DNA of 64,000 nucleotides from Haemophilus influenzae (GCF_019703545.1 NZ_AP018771.1:1612001-1676000); one strand, 5' to 3'. Numbered from the stretch's first letter, positions 1-9,306 are shown. Made by a program: numbers and translations. The notes: generated from the letters alone by a model not told the origin.

Positions 1-1172
1 CGCTAGATCAAGCCTTAAGAAGCCGCGGTGTCAGCGATGAAGTAGGTGGATTTGCCTATCTAGCAGAGCTTTCTAATAATACTCCGAACGCGATTAATAT
101 TTTGGCTTATGCAGATATTGTGCGCGAGAAAGCCATATTACGAGAACTTATTTCGGTAGGGAATCGCATTGCTGAAAATAGCTATTCTCCTAAAGGTCAA
201 GACATCAAATTAATTCTTGATGAAGCTGAGCGTGAAGTATTTGCGATTGCAGAAAAACGAACAACTTCTAGCGAAGGCCCGCAGAATGTGATCAATGTGC
301 TAGAAAGTACCATTGAAAAAATCGATATTTTAAGCAAACTTGAAAATCATTCAGGTGTAACGGGCATTACGACAGGTTTCACTGATCTTGATAAAAAAAC
401 GGCAGGTTTACAACCTTCTGACTTAATTATCGTTGCGGCACGTCCGTCAATGGGTAAAACCACTTTCGCTATGAACCTTTGCGAAAATGCCGCAATGGCA
501 AGTGAAAAACCCGTTTTAGTATTTAGTTTAGAAATGCCAGCAGAACAAATTATGATGCGTATGATCGCTTCCCTTGCTCGCGTTGATCAAACTAAAATCC
601 GAACAGGTCAAAATTTAGATGAAATCGAGTGGAACAAAATTGCCAGCGTAGTAGGAATGTTCAAGCAAAAAAATAATCTTTTTATCGATGATTCTTCAGG
701 TCTAACACCTACCGATGTTCGTTCGCGCGCACGCCGAGTTTATCGTGAAAATGGTGGATTAAGTATGATTATGGTGGATTATTTGCAATTAATGCGCGCA
801 CCCGCATTTTCAGATAACCGAACACTAGAAATCGCAGAAATTTCTCGTTCCCTCAAAGCACTCGCCAAAGAATTACAAGTGCCAGTAGTTGCCCTTTCTC
901 AGTTAAATCGTACTTTAGAACAACGTGCAGACAAACGCCCTGTAAATTCAGATTTACGTGAATCAGGCTCTATTGAACAAGATGCAGACTTGATTATGTT
1001 TATTTACCGAGACGAAGTCTATAACGATAACTCGGAAGATAAAGGCGTTGCAGAAATTATTATCGGTAAACAGCGTAACGGCCCAATTGGTCGAGTGCGG
1101 TTAAAATTTAATGGACAATTCTCACGCTTCGACAATCTCGCTGAACAACGTGAATATCGAGATGATTATTAA
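1..1172 (+). CDS. dnaB: Replicative DNA helicase DnaB (5' end outside window)
   Basis: Hexameric helicase that unwinds DNA ahead of the replication fork. The frame is open from base 3 with no start, so the N-terminal domain lies upstream. The first visible residues (GGFAYLAELS) match the end of the DnaB N-terminal domain. The RecA-like core carries a Walker A motif (ARPSMGKTT) and the helicase-loop sequence MVDYLQLM. The stop is followed within 10 bases by alr, as in many gammaproteobacteria. A TTG at 102 is internal and is not a start. Confidence 0.96.
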   Translation, partial: LDQALRSRGVSDEVGGFAYLAELSNNTPNAINILAYADIVREKAILRELISVGNRIAENSYSPKGQDIKLILDEAEREVFAIAEKRTTSSEGPQNVINVLESTIEKIDILSKLENHSGVTGITTGFTDLDKKTAGLQPSDLIIVAARPSMGKTTFAMNLCENAAMASEKPVLVFSLEMPAEQIMMRMIASLARVDQTKIRTGQNLDEIEWNKIASVVGMFKQKNNLFIDDSSGLTPTDVRSRARRVYRENGGLSMIMVDYLQLMRAPAFSDNRTLEIAEISRSLKALAKELQVPVVALSQLNRTLEQRADKRPVNSDLRESGSIEQDADLIMFIYRDEVYNDNSEDKGVAEIIIGKQRNGPIGRVRLKFNGQFSRFDNLAEQREYRDDY

Positions 1173-1181
1173 GGAAAAATA

Positions 1182-2264
1182 ATGAACGTAAAACCGGCGA
1201 CAGCGAAAATTAGCTCGCACGCCTTAAAACAAAATTTAGAAATAATTAAACAAAAAGCACCAAATAGCAAAATTATTGCTGTGGTTAAAGCAAACGCTTA
1301 TGGTCACGGCGTTGTATTCGTTGCTTCAACCTTAGAACAAAGCGTCGATTGCTTCGGGGTAGCGCGTTTAGAAGAGGCTTTAGCATTACGCTCAAACGGC
1401 ATTACTAAACCGATTTTATTGCTTGAAGGCTTTTTTAATGAACAAGATTTGCCTATTCTAGCCGTTAATAATATTGAAACCGTGGTACACAATCACGAAC
1501 AGCTTGAGGCTTTAAAACGTTCAAATTTACCAAGTCCAATTAAAGTTTGGTTAAAAATAGATACGGGAATGCACCGTTTAGGCGTTGCTCTTGATGAAGT
1601 GGATTATTTTTATCAAGAACTGAAAAAACTCCCTCAAATTCAACCGCACTTAGGCTTTGTCAGCCATTTCAGCCGAGCCGATGAACTAGAATCAGATTAC
1701 ACCCAACTTCAAATCAATCGTTTTTTATCCGCCACAAAAGATAAACAAGGTGAACGCACTATCGCAGCTTCTGGCGGCATTCTTTTCTGGCCAAAATCTC
1801 ACTTAGAATGTATCCGCCCAGGCATTATTATGTACGGCATTTCTCCAACTGATACTATCGGTAAAGAGTTTGGCTTAACGCCAGTGATGAATTTAACCTC
1901 GTCATTAATTGCCGTTCGCCATCATAAACAAGGCGATCCTGTAGGTTACGGCGGTATTTGGACAAGTCCACGAGATACCAAAATTGGCGTGGTCGCAATG
2001 GGTTATGGCGATGGTTATCCGCGCGATGTGCCAGAAGGTACGCCTGTTTATTTAAATGGCCGTCTTGTACCAATTGTTGGACGTGTGTCAATGGATATGC
2101 TCACTGTTGATTTAGGCGCAGATAGCCAAGATTTGGTAGGCGATGAAGTAATTTTATGGGGCAAGGAATTACCTATTGAAACCGTAGCTAAATTCACAGG
2201 CATTTTAAGCTACGAGCTAATTACAAAATTAACACCACGTGTTATAACTGAATATGTTGATTAA
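1182..2264 (+). CDS. alr: Alanine racemase
   Basis: PLP enzyme that converts L-alanine to D-alanine for peptidoglycan. The cofactor lysine is K36 in VKANAYGHG. The second catalytic base is the tyrosine of MGYGDGYPR near residue 275. At 360 residues it has the family's usual length. An AAGGAAA ribosome-binding site sits just before the ATG, which lies nine bases after the dnaB stop, so the two genes are probably cotranscribed. Confidence 0.96.
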   Translation: MNVKPATAKISSHALKQNLEIIKQKAPNSKIIAVVKANAYGHGVVFVASTLEQSVDCFGVARLEEALALRSNGITKPILLLEGFFNEQDLPILAVNNIETVVHNHEQLEALKRSNLPSPIKVWLKIDTGMHRLGVALDEVDYFYQELKKLPQIQPHLGFVSHFSRADELESDYTQLQINRFLSATKDKQGERTIAASGGILFWPKSHLECIRPGIIMYGISPTDTIGKEFGLTPVMNLTSSLIAVRHHKQGDPVGYGGIWTSPRDTKIGVVAMGYGDGYPRDVPEGTPVYLNGRLVPIVGRVSMDMLTVDLGADSQDLVGDEVILWGKELPIETVAKFTGILSYELITKLTPRVITEYVD

Positions 2265-2360
2265 TCACTGCATTTTTTGAACAGAGGGAGTCATTTTCCC
2301 TAATAAAAATCCCAGAAAGTGCGGTTAAAATTTCAATTATTTTTAATGAAAGGAAATACT

Positions 2361-4010
2361 ATGAAAAATATTAACCCAACTCACACCCAAGCGTGGAAAT
2401 CTCTCGAAGCACATAAAGCTGAATTATCAAACACCACAATCCAAGATTTATTTAAACAAGAAAAAAATCGTTTTGACGATTATTCTTTAACATTTAATAA
2501 CCAAATTCTTGTAGATTTTTCCAAAAACAACATCAATCAAACAACCCTTTCACATCTTCGCCAACTTGCTCAAGAATGCGCGCTTGATAGCGCAAAAGAA
2601 GCAATGTTTACCGGTAAAAAAATCAATCGTACTGAAAATCGGGCTGTACTACATACCGCACTTCGCAATCGCTCTAATACTCCAGTGCTTGTAGATGGTA
2701 AAGATGTCATGCCTGAAGTCAATGCGGTGCTAACTAAAATGAAAGATTTCTGTCAGCGTATTATTTCTGGTGAATGGAAAGGCTATACAGGCAAAGCGAT
2801 TACGGATGTTGTGAATATTGGTATTGGTGGCTCTGATTTAGGCCCTTATATGGTAACTGAAGCACTTCGCTCGTATAAAAATCATCTAAATATGCATTTT
2901 GTTTCAAATGTGGATGGTACACATATTGCAGAAACCTTAAAAAAAATCAATCCAGAAACCACTCTTTTCTTAGTGGCATCGAAAACCTTTACAACTCAAG
3001 AAACCATGACAAATGCGCAAAGTGCGCGTGATTGGTTACTGAAAGCTGCGAAAGATGAAAGTGCGGTTGCAAAACATTTTGCAGCATTATCAACCAATGC
3101 TAAAGATGTAGAAAAATTTGGTATTGATACCAATAACATGTTTGAATTTTGGGATTGGGTTGGCGGTCGTTATTCTTTATGGTCAGCCATTGGTATTTCA
3201 ATTGCACTATCCATTGGCTTTGAAAACTTCGAAGAGTTATTAAATGGCGCGCATGAAATGGATAAACATTTCCGCTCTGCTCCAATCGAACAAAATATCC
3301 CAACTACTTTAGCCTTAGTTGGTTTATGGAATACCAATTTTCTTGGTGCGCAAACAGAAGCGATCTTACCTTATGATCAATATTTACATCGCTTCGCAGC
3401 CTATTTCCAACAAGGTAATATGGAATCAAATGGGAAATATGTAGATCGTGATGGTAATATTATCAATAATTATCAAACTGGCCCTATTATTTGGGGAGAA
3501 CCTGGTACAAACGGACAACATGCGTTCTATCAATTAATTCATCAAGGTACCACTTTAATTCCTTGTGATTTTATCGCACCAGCCCAAACCCACAATCCAT
3601 TGGCGGATCATCACAATAAATTGCTTTCAAACTTCTTTGCACAAACAGAAGCATTAGCATTCGGAAAAACAAAAGAGGAAGTCGAGGCTGAATTTATAAA
3701 AGCGGGTAAATCTTTGGATGATGTAAAAAATATCGTTCCATTTAAAGTATTTACGGGTAATAAGCCAACTAATTCCATTCTCGTTCAAAAAATCACGCCA
3801 TTTATCTTGGGTGCATTAATTGCTATGTATGAACACAAAATCTTCGTACAAGGTGTGATTTTTAATATCTTTAGCTTCGATCAATGGGGCGTAGAGCTAG
3901 GCAAACAACTTGCAAACAGAATTCTTCCTGAATTAACCGATTCTGAAAAAGTCGCAAGCCACGATAGTTCAACAAATGGATTAATCAATCAATTTAAAGC
4001 ATGGCGTTAA
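2361..4010 (+). CDS. pgi: Glucose-6-phosphate isomerase
   Basis: Interconverts glucose-6-phosphate and fructose-6-phosphate in glycolysis and gluconeogenesis. From the ATG at 2361 the protein is 549 residues, the same as the Escherichia coli enzyme, and begins [12 protein letters not shown] like it. A GAAAGGA ribosome-binding site lies just upstream. A longer frame opens at a GTG at 2319, but that GTG is part of an uptake signal (AAGTGCGGT), so I reject it. Family signatures visible include the [10 protein letters not shown] sugar-phosphate site and the GVELGKQLA motif near the C terminus. Confidence 0.96.
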   Translation: MKNINPTHTQAWKSLEAHKAELSNTTIQDLFKQEKNRFDDYSLTFNNQILVDFSKNNINQTTLSHLRQLAQECALDSAKEAMFTGKKINRTENRAVLHTALRNRSNTPVLVDGKDVMPEVNAVLTKMKDFCQRIISGEWKGYTGKAITDVVNIGIGGSDLGPYMVTEALRSYKNHLNMHFVSNVDGTHIAETLKKINPETTLFLVASKTFTTQETMTNAQSARDWLLKAAKDESAVAKHFAALSTNAKDVEKFGIDTNNMFEFWDWVGGRYSLWSAIGISIALSIGFENFEELLNGAHEMDKHFRSAPIEQNIPTTLALVGLWNTNFLGAQTEAILPYDQYLHRFAAYFQQGNMESNGKYVDRDGNIINNYQTGPIIWGEPGTNGQHAFYQLIHQGTTLIPCDFIAPAQTHNPLADHHNKLLSNFFAQTEALAFGKTKEEVEAEFIKAGKSLDDVKNIVPFKVFTGNKPTNSILVQKITPFILGALIAMYEHKIFVQGVIFNIFSFDQWGVELGKQLANRILPELTDSEKVASHDSSTNGLINQFKAWR

Positions 4011-4034
4011 TTATTTGGATTTGAATAATTCTAG

Positions 4035-4598
4035 AGCTGTCACAGATAACGACTAAAAACTCTATTTAGGTTAAGATAATCAAATGAGAGAAAGTCGCTT
4101 AAGTCAATATAAGCAAAATAAACTTATTGAGATATTTCTGACAAGTGTGACAGCTCTAGCTGCAGCTAAGTTGGTAAATATAAATAAACTTCAGCTTATT
4201 ACTTTCATCGTCTACCATTATTTATCACTCAAAGCAGCCTACATATGGAAATGTTTGAAAGTGAAATTCAAGCGAATGAAAGCTATTTTGGTGGTGCTCT
4301 GAAAGGTAAACTTGGTCAAGGAGAAGCTGGAAAAACTTCCTAATTTTTTTTTTGAAACGAAATGGCAAAGTATACACCGTGGTGGTTATGAATATGCAAT
4401 CTGCAACACTGTTACCGATTATTCGAGAAAAGGTAAACAAGGTAGTATTGTTTATATGAATTTCTACAGAGGTTATGATATTCTTAAGCTATTTTTAAAG
4501 GAATATGAATGGCGTTTTAATCACAGTGATTTAAAAAACTCAAATTTCTATTGTAAAACAATTAATTTAGGAGAGTTTTAACTGGTTATCTATGCATA
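4035..4598 (+). mobile_element. Decayed IS1016-type insertion sequence (IS1595 family)
   Basis: The left end (about 4037-4063) and right end (about 4572-4598) form imperfect terminal inverted repeats. Read outward, AGAGTTTTTAGTCGTTATC faces AGAGTTTTAACTGGTTATC. Between them is a broken transposase. The element is about 560 bp, shorter than the roughly 0.7 kb I expect for a full IS1016, so internal sequence is missing. I see no clear target duplication. It lies between pgi and lgtD. Confidence 0.78.
4084..4581 (+). pseudogene. IS1016 transposase remnant, frameshifted and internally deleted
   Basis: The reading starts MRESRLSQYKQNKLIEIF and continues to LVNINK, as in IS1016 transposases. It then passes through other frames: a downstream piece reads ESYFGGALKGK and another reads IHRGGYEYAICNTVTDYS. 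The end (FLKEYEWRFNHSDLK) matches the transposase C terminus. At least two frameshifts and a loss of the central-to-C-terminal part, including the region before LFLKEYEWRF, make it non-functional. The family assignment is from memory of IS1016 proteins. Confidence 0.8.
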
Positions 4599-4660
4599 TC
4601 CTTTTGTTATTTAAATAACGTATAAAATAATTTAAATAAGAGTGTAAAATTGGAGCTTAT

Positions 4661-5719
4661 ATGGAAAATCCTCCATTAGTATCGGTTATTGTTTGTGCTT
4701 ATAACGCTGAGCAATATATAGATGAAAGCATTTCATCCATTATTAATCAGAGTTATGAAAATCTAGAAATTATAGTTATCAATGATGGTTCAACAGATTT
4801 GACTTTGTCTCATTTAGAAAAAATATCTAAATTAGATAAAAGGATAAAAATTATTAGTAATAAATATAATTTAGGGTTCATAAATTCTTTGAATATAGGT
4901 CTTGGTTGTTTTTCAGGTAAATATATTGCGAGAATGGATGCTGATGATATAGCTAAACCATCGTGGATTGAGAAAATAGTTACCTATCTAGAGAAAAATG
5001 ATCATATTACAGCAATGGGATCATACTTAGAGATTATTGTAGAAAAAGAATGTGGAATTATCGGTTCTCAATATAAAACTGGAGATATATGGAAAAATCC
5101 ATTGATACATAATGAGATTTGTGAAGCTATGCTTTTCTATAATCCGATACATAACAATACTATGATTATGAGAGCAAATGTATATAGAGAGCATAAATTA
5201 ATCTTTAATAAAGATTATCCGTATGCAGAAGATTATAAGTTTTGGTCAGAGGTTAGTAGGCTTGGTTGTTTAGCTAATTATCCTGAAGCATTGGTACAAT
5301 ATAGACTACATGGAAACCAAACATCATCAGTTTATAATCATAAGCAAAATGAGGTAGCTAAAAAGATAAAGAGGGAAAATATTACATATTACCTTAATAA
5401 GATAGGTATAGATATAAAAGTAATTAATAGTGTGTCGTTGCTAGAAATATATCATGTGGATAAAAGTAATAAAGTGTTGAAAAGTATACTTTATGAGATG
5501 TATATGAGCTTAGATAAATATACTATAACTTCACTCTTACATTTTATTAAATATCATCTTAAATTATTTGATTTAAAGCAAAATTTTAAGATTATAAAAA
5601 AATTTATCAGAAAAATAAATGTTATGTTATGTTATGTTATGTTATGTTATGTTATGTTATGTTTTAGATGGAGTGTTCAGAAAGGGGAGGAACAAATTCC
5701 AAGTTTGTCTAAGGACTAA
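4661..5719 (+). CDS. lgtD: Lipooligosaccharide glycosyltransferase LgtD, family GT2, with repeat-encoded tail
   Basis: A family 2 glycosyltransferase. It opens with the GT-A fold start VSVIVCAYNAEQYI, then VINDGST and the metal-binding MDADD at residues 92-96. It closely resembles the H. influenzae enzyme LgtD (HI1578), known to add beta-1,3-linked GalNAc in the terminal part of lipooligosaccharide. The first ~320 residues fit that protein. After KINV the frame runs into nine ATGTT units that encode MLCYV three times, then a 19-residue tail. The length is 352 here, against about 323 as I recall for Rd. Base use is AT-rich, and an IS remnant lies upstream. Confidence 0.88.
   Translation: MENPPLVSVIVCAYNAEQYIDESISSIINQSYENLEIIVINDGSTDLTLSHLEKISKLDKRIKIISNKYNLGFINSLNIGLGCFSGKYIARMDADDIAKPSWIEKIVTYLEKNDHITAMGSYLEIIVEKECGIIGSQYKTGDIWKNPLIHNEICEAMLFYNPIHNNTMIMRANVYREHKLIFNKDYPYAEDYKFWSEVSRLGCLANYPEALVQYRLHGNQTSSVYNHKQNEVAKKIKRENITYYLNKIGIDIKVINSVSLLEIYHVDKSNKVLKSILYEMYMSLDKYTITSLLHFIKYHLKLFDLKQNFKIIKKFIRKINVMLCYVMLCYVMLCFRWSVQKGEEQIPSLSKD
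5619..5663 (+). repeat. Pentanucleotide tract (ATGTT)9 in the 3' part of lgtD
   Basis: Nine perfect tandem copies of ATGTT in frame with lgtD. Five is not a multiple of three, so gain or loss of one unit changes the C-terminal frame. Eight copies give a TAG directly after the tract (about 333 residues). Ten copies give an alternative tail ending near 5750 (about 364 residues). The catalytic domain is upstream and unchanged. Confidence 0.95.
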
Positions 5720-5736
5720 ATTAGAATTTAGTCCTT
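5711..5736 (+). terminator. Hairpin overlapping the lgtD stop codon
   Basis: Perfect 11-bp stem (AAGGACTAAAT with ATTTAGTCCTT) and a 4-base loop, followed by an AT-rich run. The lgtD stop at 5717-5719 lies in the left arm. It is a weak terminator because the T-run is broken. Confidence 0.55.
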
Positions 5737-5792
5737 TAAATTTATCTTAGATAAACGATAAATATATATTTTAAATGAGTTTAATTATAAAA

Positions 5793-5824
5793 AATCAGTG
5801 CCTTACTAAGTTAAGGCACTGATT
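5793..5824 (-). terminator. Rho-independent terminator of pcp
   Basis: A 13-bp perfect stem (AATCAGTGCCTTA with its complement) and a 6-base loop. On the minus strand a T-run follows immediately, so it ends transcription from pcp. Confidence 0.85.
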
Positions 5825-5851
5825 AATCATATTAGACTTTAATGCTATTAG

Positions 5852-6316
5852 TTATAGCACAGAAACATTTAAGTTCGAGCCGCCACCAACAATACGAACT
5901 CGGCGACCAGCTACAAAACTGCTGTCAGCCTTTTGAACAACAACGATCTCTTGACCATCATCTTTTTTAATTACAAGTTCAGCACCGTTTACTTGACTTA
6001 CTTTCTCTTCGATTTTGCTTCCAGCTACTGCACCACCAATCGCACCAACTACTGCTGCGATAACTTGACCACGACCACCGCCAATTGCACTACCCGCAAT
6101 ACCACCTAACGCACCGCCACCAAGAGTACCAATTACGCCTTGATTATCAGCTTGGATCTTAACAGGACGCACAGAAACAATCGTACCATAAGTAATTGAA
6201 CGAGCTTCCTTTGCTTGAGATGCACTATACACATCGCCACTAAAAATATCTGTATTCGTACATCCAGCCACACTAAAAATAGTTAAGATAGCTAATGCTA
6301 GTGTTTTCTTTTTCAT
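5852..6316 (-). CDS. pcp: Outer membrane lipoprotein Pcp (SlyB family)
   Basis: A 154-residue lipoprotein with a signal peptide ending in the lipobox VAGC (C19). A glycine-rich central segment (LGGGALGGIAGSAIGGGRG) follows, typical of the SlyB/Pcp family of small outer membrane lipoproteins. In H. influenzae the protein is known as Pcp, cross-reactive with P6. A second, damaged lipoprotein gene lies just upstream on the same strand. A strong terminator lies 30 bases past the stop. Confidence 0.9.
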   Translation of the reverse strand: MKKKTLALAILTIFSVAGCTNTDIFSGDVYSASQAKEARSITYGTIVSVRPVKIQADNQGVIGTLGGGALGGIAGSAIGGGRGQVIAAVVGAIGGAVAGSKIEEKVSQVNGAELVIKKDDGQEIVVVQKADSSFVAGRRVRIVGGGSNLNVSVL

Positions 6317-6338
6317 ATCTATATCCTTAATTTAAGAA

Positions 6339-6633
6339 TTAAAATGGATTTCTTGGCGAAAATGATGAAATATTCTTTACTTGGCTATTATTAGACACCG
6401 TCACACAAGCCCCAACAGCAAGAGTTGAATCATACTTATGCACAATAATAACTTCCTCTCCTTTCTGCTGGTTACCAGAACAATCATTTTTACGAATAGT
6501 TAATTTAAGATTTTCGCCTTCCATTTGGCTAAAAACGATTTGACCTTTAAGCATTTTCATCTTTTTGAAAAGAAGAACAAGCACTCAAGCCTACTGTTGC
6601 TAAAACAACGAATGCAAGTGATAATTTATTCAT
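6339..6633 (-). pseudogene. Frameshifted small lipoprotein gene next to pcp
   Basis: The minus-strand ATG at 6633 opens MNKLSLAFVVLATVGLSAC, a lipoprotein signal peptide with lipobox LSAC, and stops at 6547 after 28 residues. The remaining domain (KGQIVFSQMEGENLKLTI through SFSPRNPF) continues in another frame to 6339. Removing one T near 6546-6550 would join GCT to AAAGGT and restore one protein of about 97 residues. The C-terminal part (EEVIIVHKYDSTLAVGACVTV) parallels the end of Pcp (QEIVVVQKADSSFVAGRRVRI), so it is probably a diverged paralogue. A sequencing error cannot be excluded. Confidence 0.72.
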
Positions 6634-6638
6634 TTTTA

Positions 6639-7208
6639 CTAAACCTCAAGTATTTTTTTAATAGAATAAGGATGAACCTTAATGCAAGTATGATTTACTG
6701 TTTTATCCGTAAAACTTACTGCAATAGATGGATTTGGTAATCTTTCCCCATCCACCTTAGGCTCGCTCACTTTAATGGTTAATTGAGTTAATTTGTTCCA
6801 TAAAAAATACATATTAACACGGTCAATCCATTCATTTATCGATTCATTCGGTAAAAATGGCACTACAATCTCAATATGTTCCCAACCTTCAATTGGATAT
6901 TTTTTATTTTTAGGAAGTGGAAGTTCAATAATATCCACAAATTGATTGGCAAATTTAACTGGTTTTTCTAATTCAATAAGATAAATCTTACGACCATTAA
7001 CAATATTATCAGATAAAATTCTACCGCACTTTAATAAAAGTATCAGCCAATTTTTAGCACTTTGCTCACTATTTACCCGTAATGCAAGATGATCGATTTC
7101 ATAGTGAGACAGATCTATTGTCATTTCTTTGGCTAAATGCTGAATTTTTCTTTCAAATGTTGCTAAATCTGCTGAAAGTGCGGTCAAATTTTCCTGTAAA
7201 TTTGTCAT
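6639..7208 (-). CDS. YecM-family protein (VOC fold, function unknown)
   Basis: Conserved gammaproteobacterial protein resembling E. coli YecM, a glyoxalase/VOC-fold protein without known substrate. Shared stretches include DHLALRV, the GRKIYLIEL strand, YPIEGWEHIEIV and ERLPNP. I start it at the ATG at 7208 because an AAAGGGAC ribosome-binding site precedes it at proper spacing. An ATG 24 bases earlier has none. It lies divergently from argS, with the frameshifted lipoprotein gene directly downstream. Confidence 0.8.
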   Translation of the reverse strand: MTNLQENLTALSADLATFERKIQHLAKEMTIDLSHYEIDHLALRVNSEQSAKNWLILLLKCGRILSDNIVNGRKIYLIELEKPVKFANQFVDIIELPLPKNKKYPIEGWEHIEIVVPFLPNESINEWIDRVNMYFLWNKLTQLTIKVSEPKVDGERLPNPSIAVSFTDKTVNHTCIKVHPYSIKKILEV

Positions 7209-7287
7209 TTTGTCCCTTTGAGAAATATACAAAGAACGGTATCATAACCGATTATTTTTATTATTCAATTTGAACATAGGAAAAAAC

Positions 7288-9021
7288 GTGAATATTCAAT
7301 CTATTCTATCCGATAAAATTAAACAAGCAATGGTTATTGCAGGTGCTGATCAATCTTGTGATGCGCTTGTTCGTCAATCAGGCAAACCACAATTTGGCGA
7401 TTATCAAGCCAACGGTATTATGGCTGCAGCAAAAAAATTAGGTTTAAATCCACGAGAATTTGCTCAAAAAGTTTTAGATAATCTTCAACTATCTGATATT
7501 GCAGAAAAATTAGAAATCGCAGGCCCAGGTTTTATCAATATTTTCTTAAATCCAACTTGGCTAACAACTGAAATTTCAGCTGCACTTTCCCACAAAAATT
7601 TAGGTATTCAAGCTACCAATAAACAAACAGTTGTGATTGATTATTCCTCTCCAAACGTAGCAAAAGAAATGCACGTAGGTCATTTACGCTCTACGATAAT
7701 CGGCGATGCTGTAGCCAGAACCCTTGAGTTTTTAGGTCACAATGTCATCCGCGCTAACCACGTAGGCGACTGGGGAACTCAGTTCGGAATGCTTATTGCT
7801 TATCTTGAAAAAATGCAAAACGAACACGCCAGTGAAATGGAATTGCAAGATCTTGAAGCCTTTTATCGCGAAGCCAAAAAACATTACGATGAAGATGAAG
7901 TATTCGCAGAAAAAGCGCGTAATTACGTCGTGAAATTACAAAGTGGAGATGAATATTGTCGAGCGATGTGGAAACGTTTAGTCGATATTACTATGCAACA
8001 AAATCAGCATAACTATGATCGCTTAAATGTGACTTTAACCGAAAAAGATGTAATGGGCGAAAGTCTTTATAAGACTATGTTACCGAGCATTGTAGAAGAT
8101 CTTAAAAAACAAGGCTTAGCTGTGGAAGATGATGGTGCATTAGTTGTTTATTTGGATGAATTCAAAAATAAAGAAGGAGACCCAATGGGCGTAATCGTTC
8201 AGAAAAAAGACGGAGGTTTCCTTTATACTACAACTGATATAGCTGCAGCAAAATATCGTTATGAAACATTAAAAGCTAATCGCGCCCTTGTTTTTTCAGA
8301 TACTCGCCAAAGCCAACATATGCAACAAGCTTGGCTAATTACTCGTAAAGCAGGTTATGTACCAGACAGTTTCTCGTTAGAGCATAAAAACTTTGGGATG
8401 ATGCTTGGTAAAGATGGCAAGCCATTTAAAACTCGTACTGGTGGCACGGTAAAATTAGCCGATCTATTAGATGAAGCCATCGAACGCGCCACTGTATTAA
8501 TTAATGAAAAAAATACCAATTTATCTAATGATGAAAAACAAGCTGTGATTGAGGCTATTGGTATTGGATCGGTAAAATATGCAGATTTATCCAAAAACCG
8601 CACCACGGATTACGTTTTTGATTGGGATAATATGTTAAGTTTTGAAGGTAACACTGCGCCTTATATGCAATATGCTTACACCCGTATTCGTTCGATCTTT
8701 AATAAAGCAGATATAAATTCGACCGCACTTTTAGCTGCACCTTTAACGCTTGAAGATGATAAAGAAAGAACATTTGCAATTAAACTTCTCCAATTTGAAG
8801 AAGCGGTGCAAACTGTCGGAAAAGAAGGCACACCACACGTGCTTTGTGCTTATTTATACGAACTTGCTGGCATATTCTCATCATTCTATGAACATTGCCC
8901 AATTTTAAATGCTGAAGATGAGGCCGTAAAATTAAGCCGTTTGAAATTGGCATTATTAACGGAAAAAACCTTAAAACAAGGTTTAGAGTTACTCGGTATT
9001 AAAACCGTAGAAAAAATGTAA
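7288..9021 (+). CDS. argS: Arginyl-tRNA synthetase
   Basis: Class I synthetase that charges tRNA-Arg. It has an N-terminal Add-1 domain ([16 protein letters not shown]), the HIGH-type motif HVGH in [11 protein letters not shown], and the ArgRS-specific region [11 protein letters not shown]. Like most ArgRS it has no canonical KMSKS. The start is the GTG at 7288 (MNIQSILS), with AGGA six bases upstream. This gives 577 residues, as in E. coli. An upstream in-frame TTG at 7270 would put that ribosome-binding site inside the gene. Confidence 0.96.
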   Translation: MNIQSILSDKIKQAMVIAGADQSCDALVRQSGKPQFGDYQANGIMAAAKKLGLNPREFAQKVLDNLQLSDIAEKLEIAGPGFINIFLNPTWLTTEISAALSHKNLGIQATNKQTVVIDYSSPNVAKEMHVGHLRSTIIGDAVARTLEFLGHNVIRANHVGDWGTQFGMLIAYLEKMQNEHASEMELQDLEAFYREAKKHYDEDEVFAEKARNYVVKLQSGDEYCRAMWKRLVDITMQQNQHNYDRLNVTLTEKDVMGESLYKTMLPSIVEDLKKQGLAVEDDGALVVYLDEFKNKEGDPMGVIVQKKDGGFLYTTTDIAAAKYRYETLKANRALVFSDTRQSQHMQQAWLITRKAGYVPDSFSLEHKNFGMMLGKDGKPFKTRTGGTVKLADLLDEAIERATVLINEKNTNLSNDEKQAVIEAIGIGSVKYADLSKNRTTDYVFDWDNMLSFEGNTAPYMQYAYTRIRSIFNKADINSTALLAAPLTLEDDKERTFAIKLLQFEEAVQTVGKEGTPHVLCAYLYELAGIFSSFYEHCPILNAEDEAVKLSRLKLALLTEKTLKQGLELLGIKTVEKM

Positions 9022-9033
9022 TTTAGATAATTA

Positions 9034-9062
9034 AAATCCCTTTCTCACGAAAGGGATTTTTT
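9034..9062 (+). terminator. Terminator of argS
   Basis: Stem AAATCCCTTT/AAAGGGATTT with loop CTCACG, followed by a run of T. A classical rho-independent terminator about 12 bases past the argS stop. Confidence 0.92.
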
Positions 9063-9079
9063 ATTCTGTAAATAAGCAT

Positions 9080-9175
9080 AAAAAAAGTGCCCCAATGGGG
9101 CACTACTCGGAAAGCAAAATAGATGTCGGCTATTTAAGATAGCACTTGTTTTTAGTGGGTTCAGAATAAAGAAAT
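9080..9175 (-). ncRNA. Candidate CRP-activated small RNA, about 95 nt
   Basis: A free-standing minus-strand unit between the argS terminator and the ilvH terminator. It has an extended -10 (TGCATAACT), a predicted start near 9175, and at its end an 8-bp stem (AGTGCCCC/GGGGCACT, 3-base loop) followed by seven T. There is no credible ORF inside. A CRP-like palindrome is centred about 41.5 bp before the predicted start. I recognise no RNA family. The alternative is that the hairpin is only a distal terminator of ilvIH. Confidence 0.5.
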
Positions 9176-9181
9176 CCTATC

Positions 9182-9224
9182 AGTTATGCAAATACATATT
9201 TTTAGATTTGTGAACTTGGTCACG
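9182..9224 (-). promoter_or_regulatory. CRP-like site and extended -10 promoter
   Basis: TGTGA-N6-TCACG at 9209-9224 differs from the CRP consensus by one outer base. On the minus strand an extended -10 hexamer (ATAACT after TGC) at about 9182-9187 lies where a class II CRP promoter (site near -41.5) would have it. A plus-strand TATAAT at 9251 is another possible partner, but its spacing fits less well. Confidence 0.5.
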
Positions 9225-9255
9225 ATTTTTTTATAAAAAACAAATGTATTTATAA

Positions 9256-9296
9256 TAAAGTGCGGTAAAATTCTATTAAAATATTTCCGCACTTTA
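9256..9296 (-). terminator. Uptake-signal dyad after ilvH
   Basis: Inverted uptake signals (TAAAGTGCGG and CCGCACTTTA, 10-bp stem, about 21-base loop) just past the ilvH stop. This is the common paired-signal terminator of Haemophilus. The T-run is poor. Confidence 0.6.
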
Positions 9297-9306
9297 CGCC
9301 CCTACT

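Noticed and set aside
4084..4302. Intact 72-residue protein
   Set aside because: Its first ~35 codons are the IS1016 transposase and the rest is a frameshifted reading.
9258..9296. Plus-strand promoter from the CRP site and TATAAT at 9251
   Set aside because: It would transcribe antisense into ilvH, and the CRP spacing is less suitable than on the minus strand.
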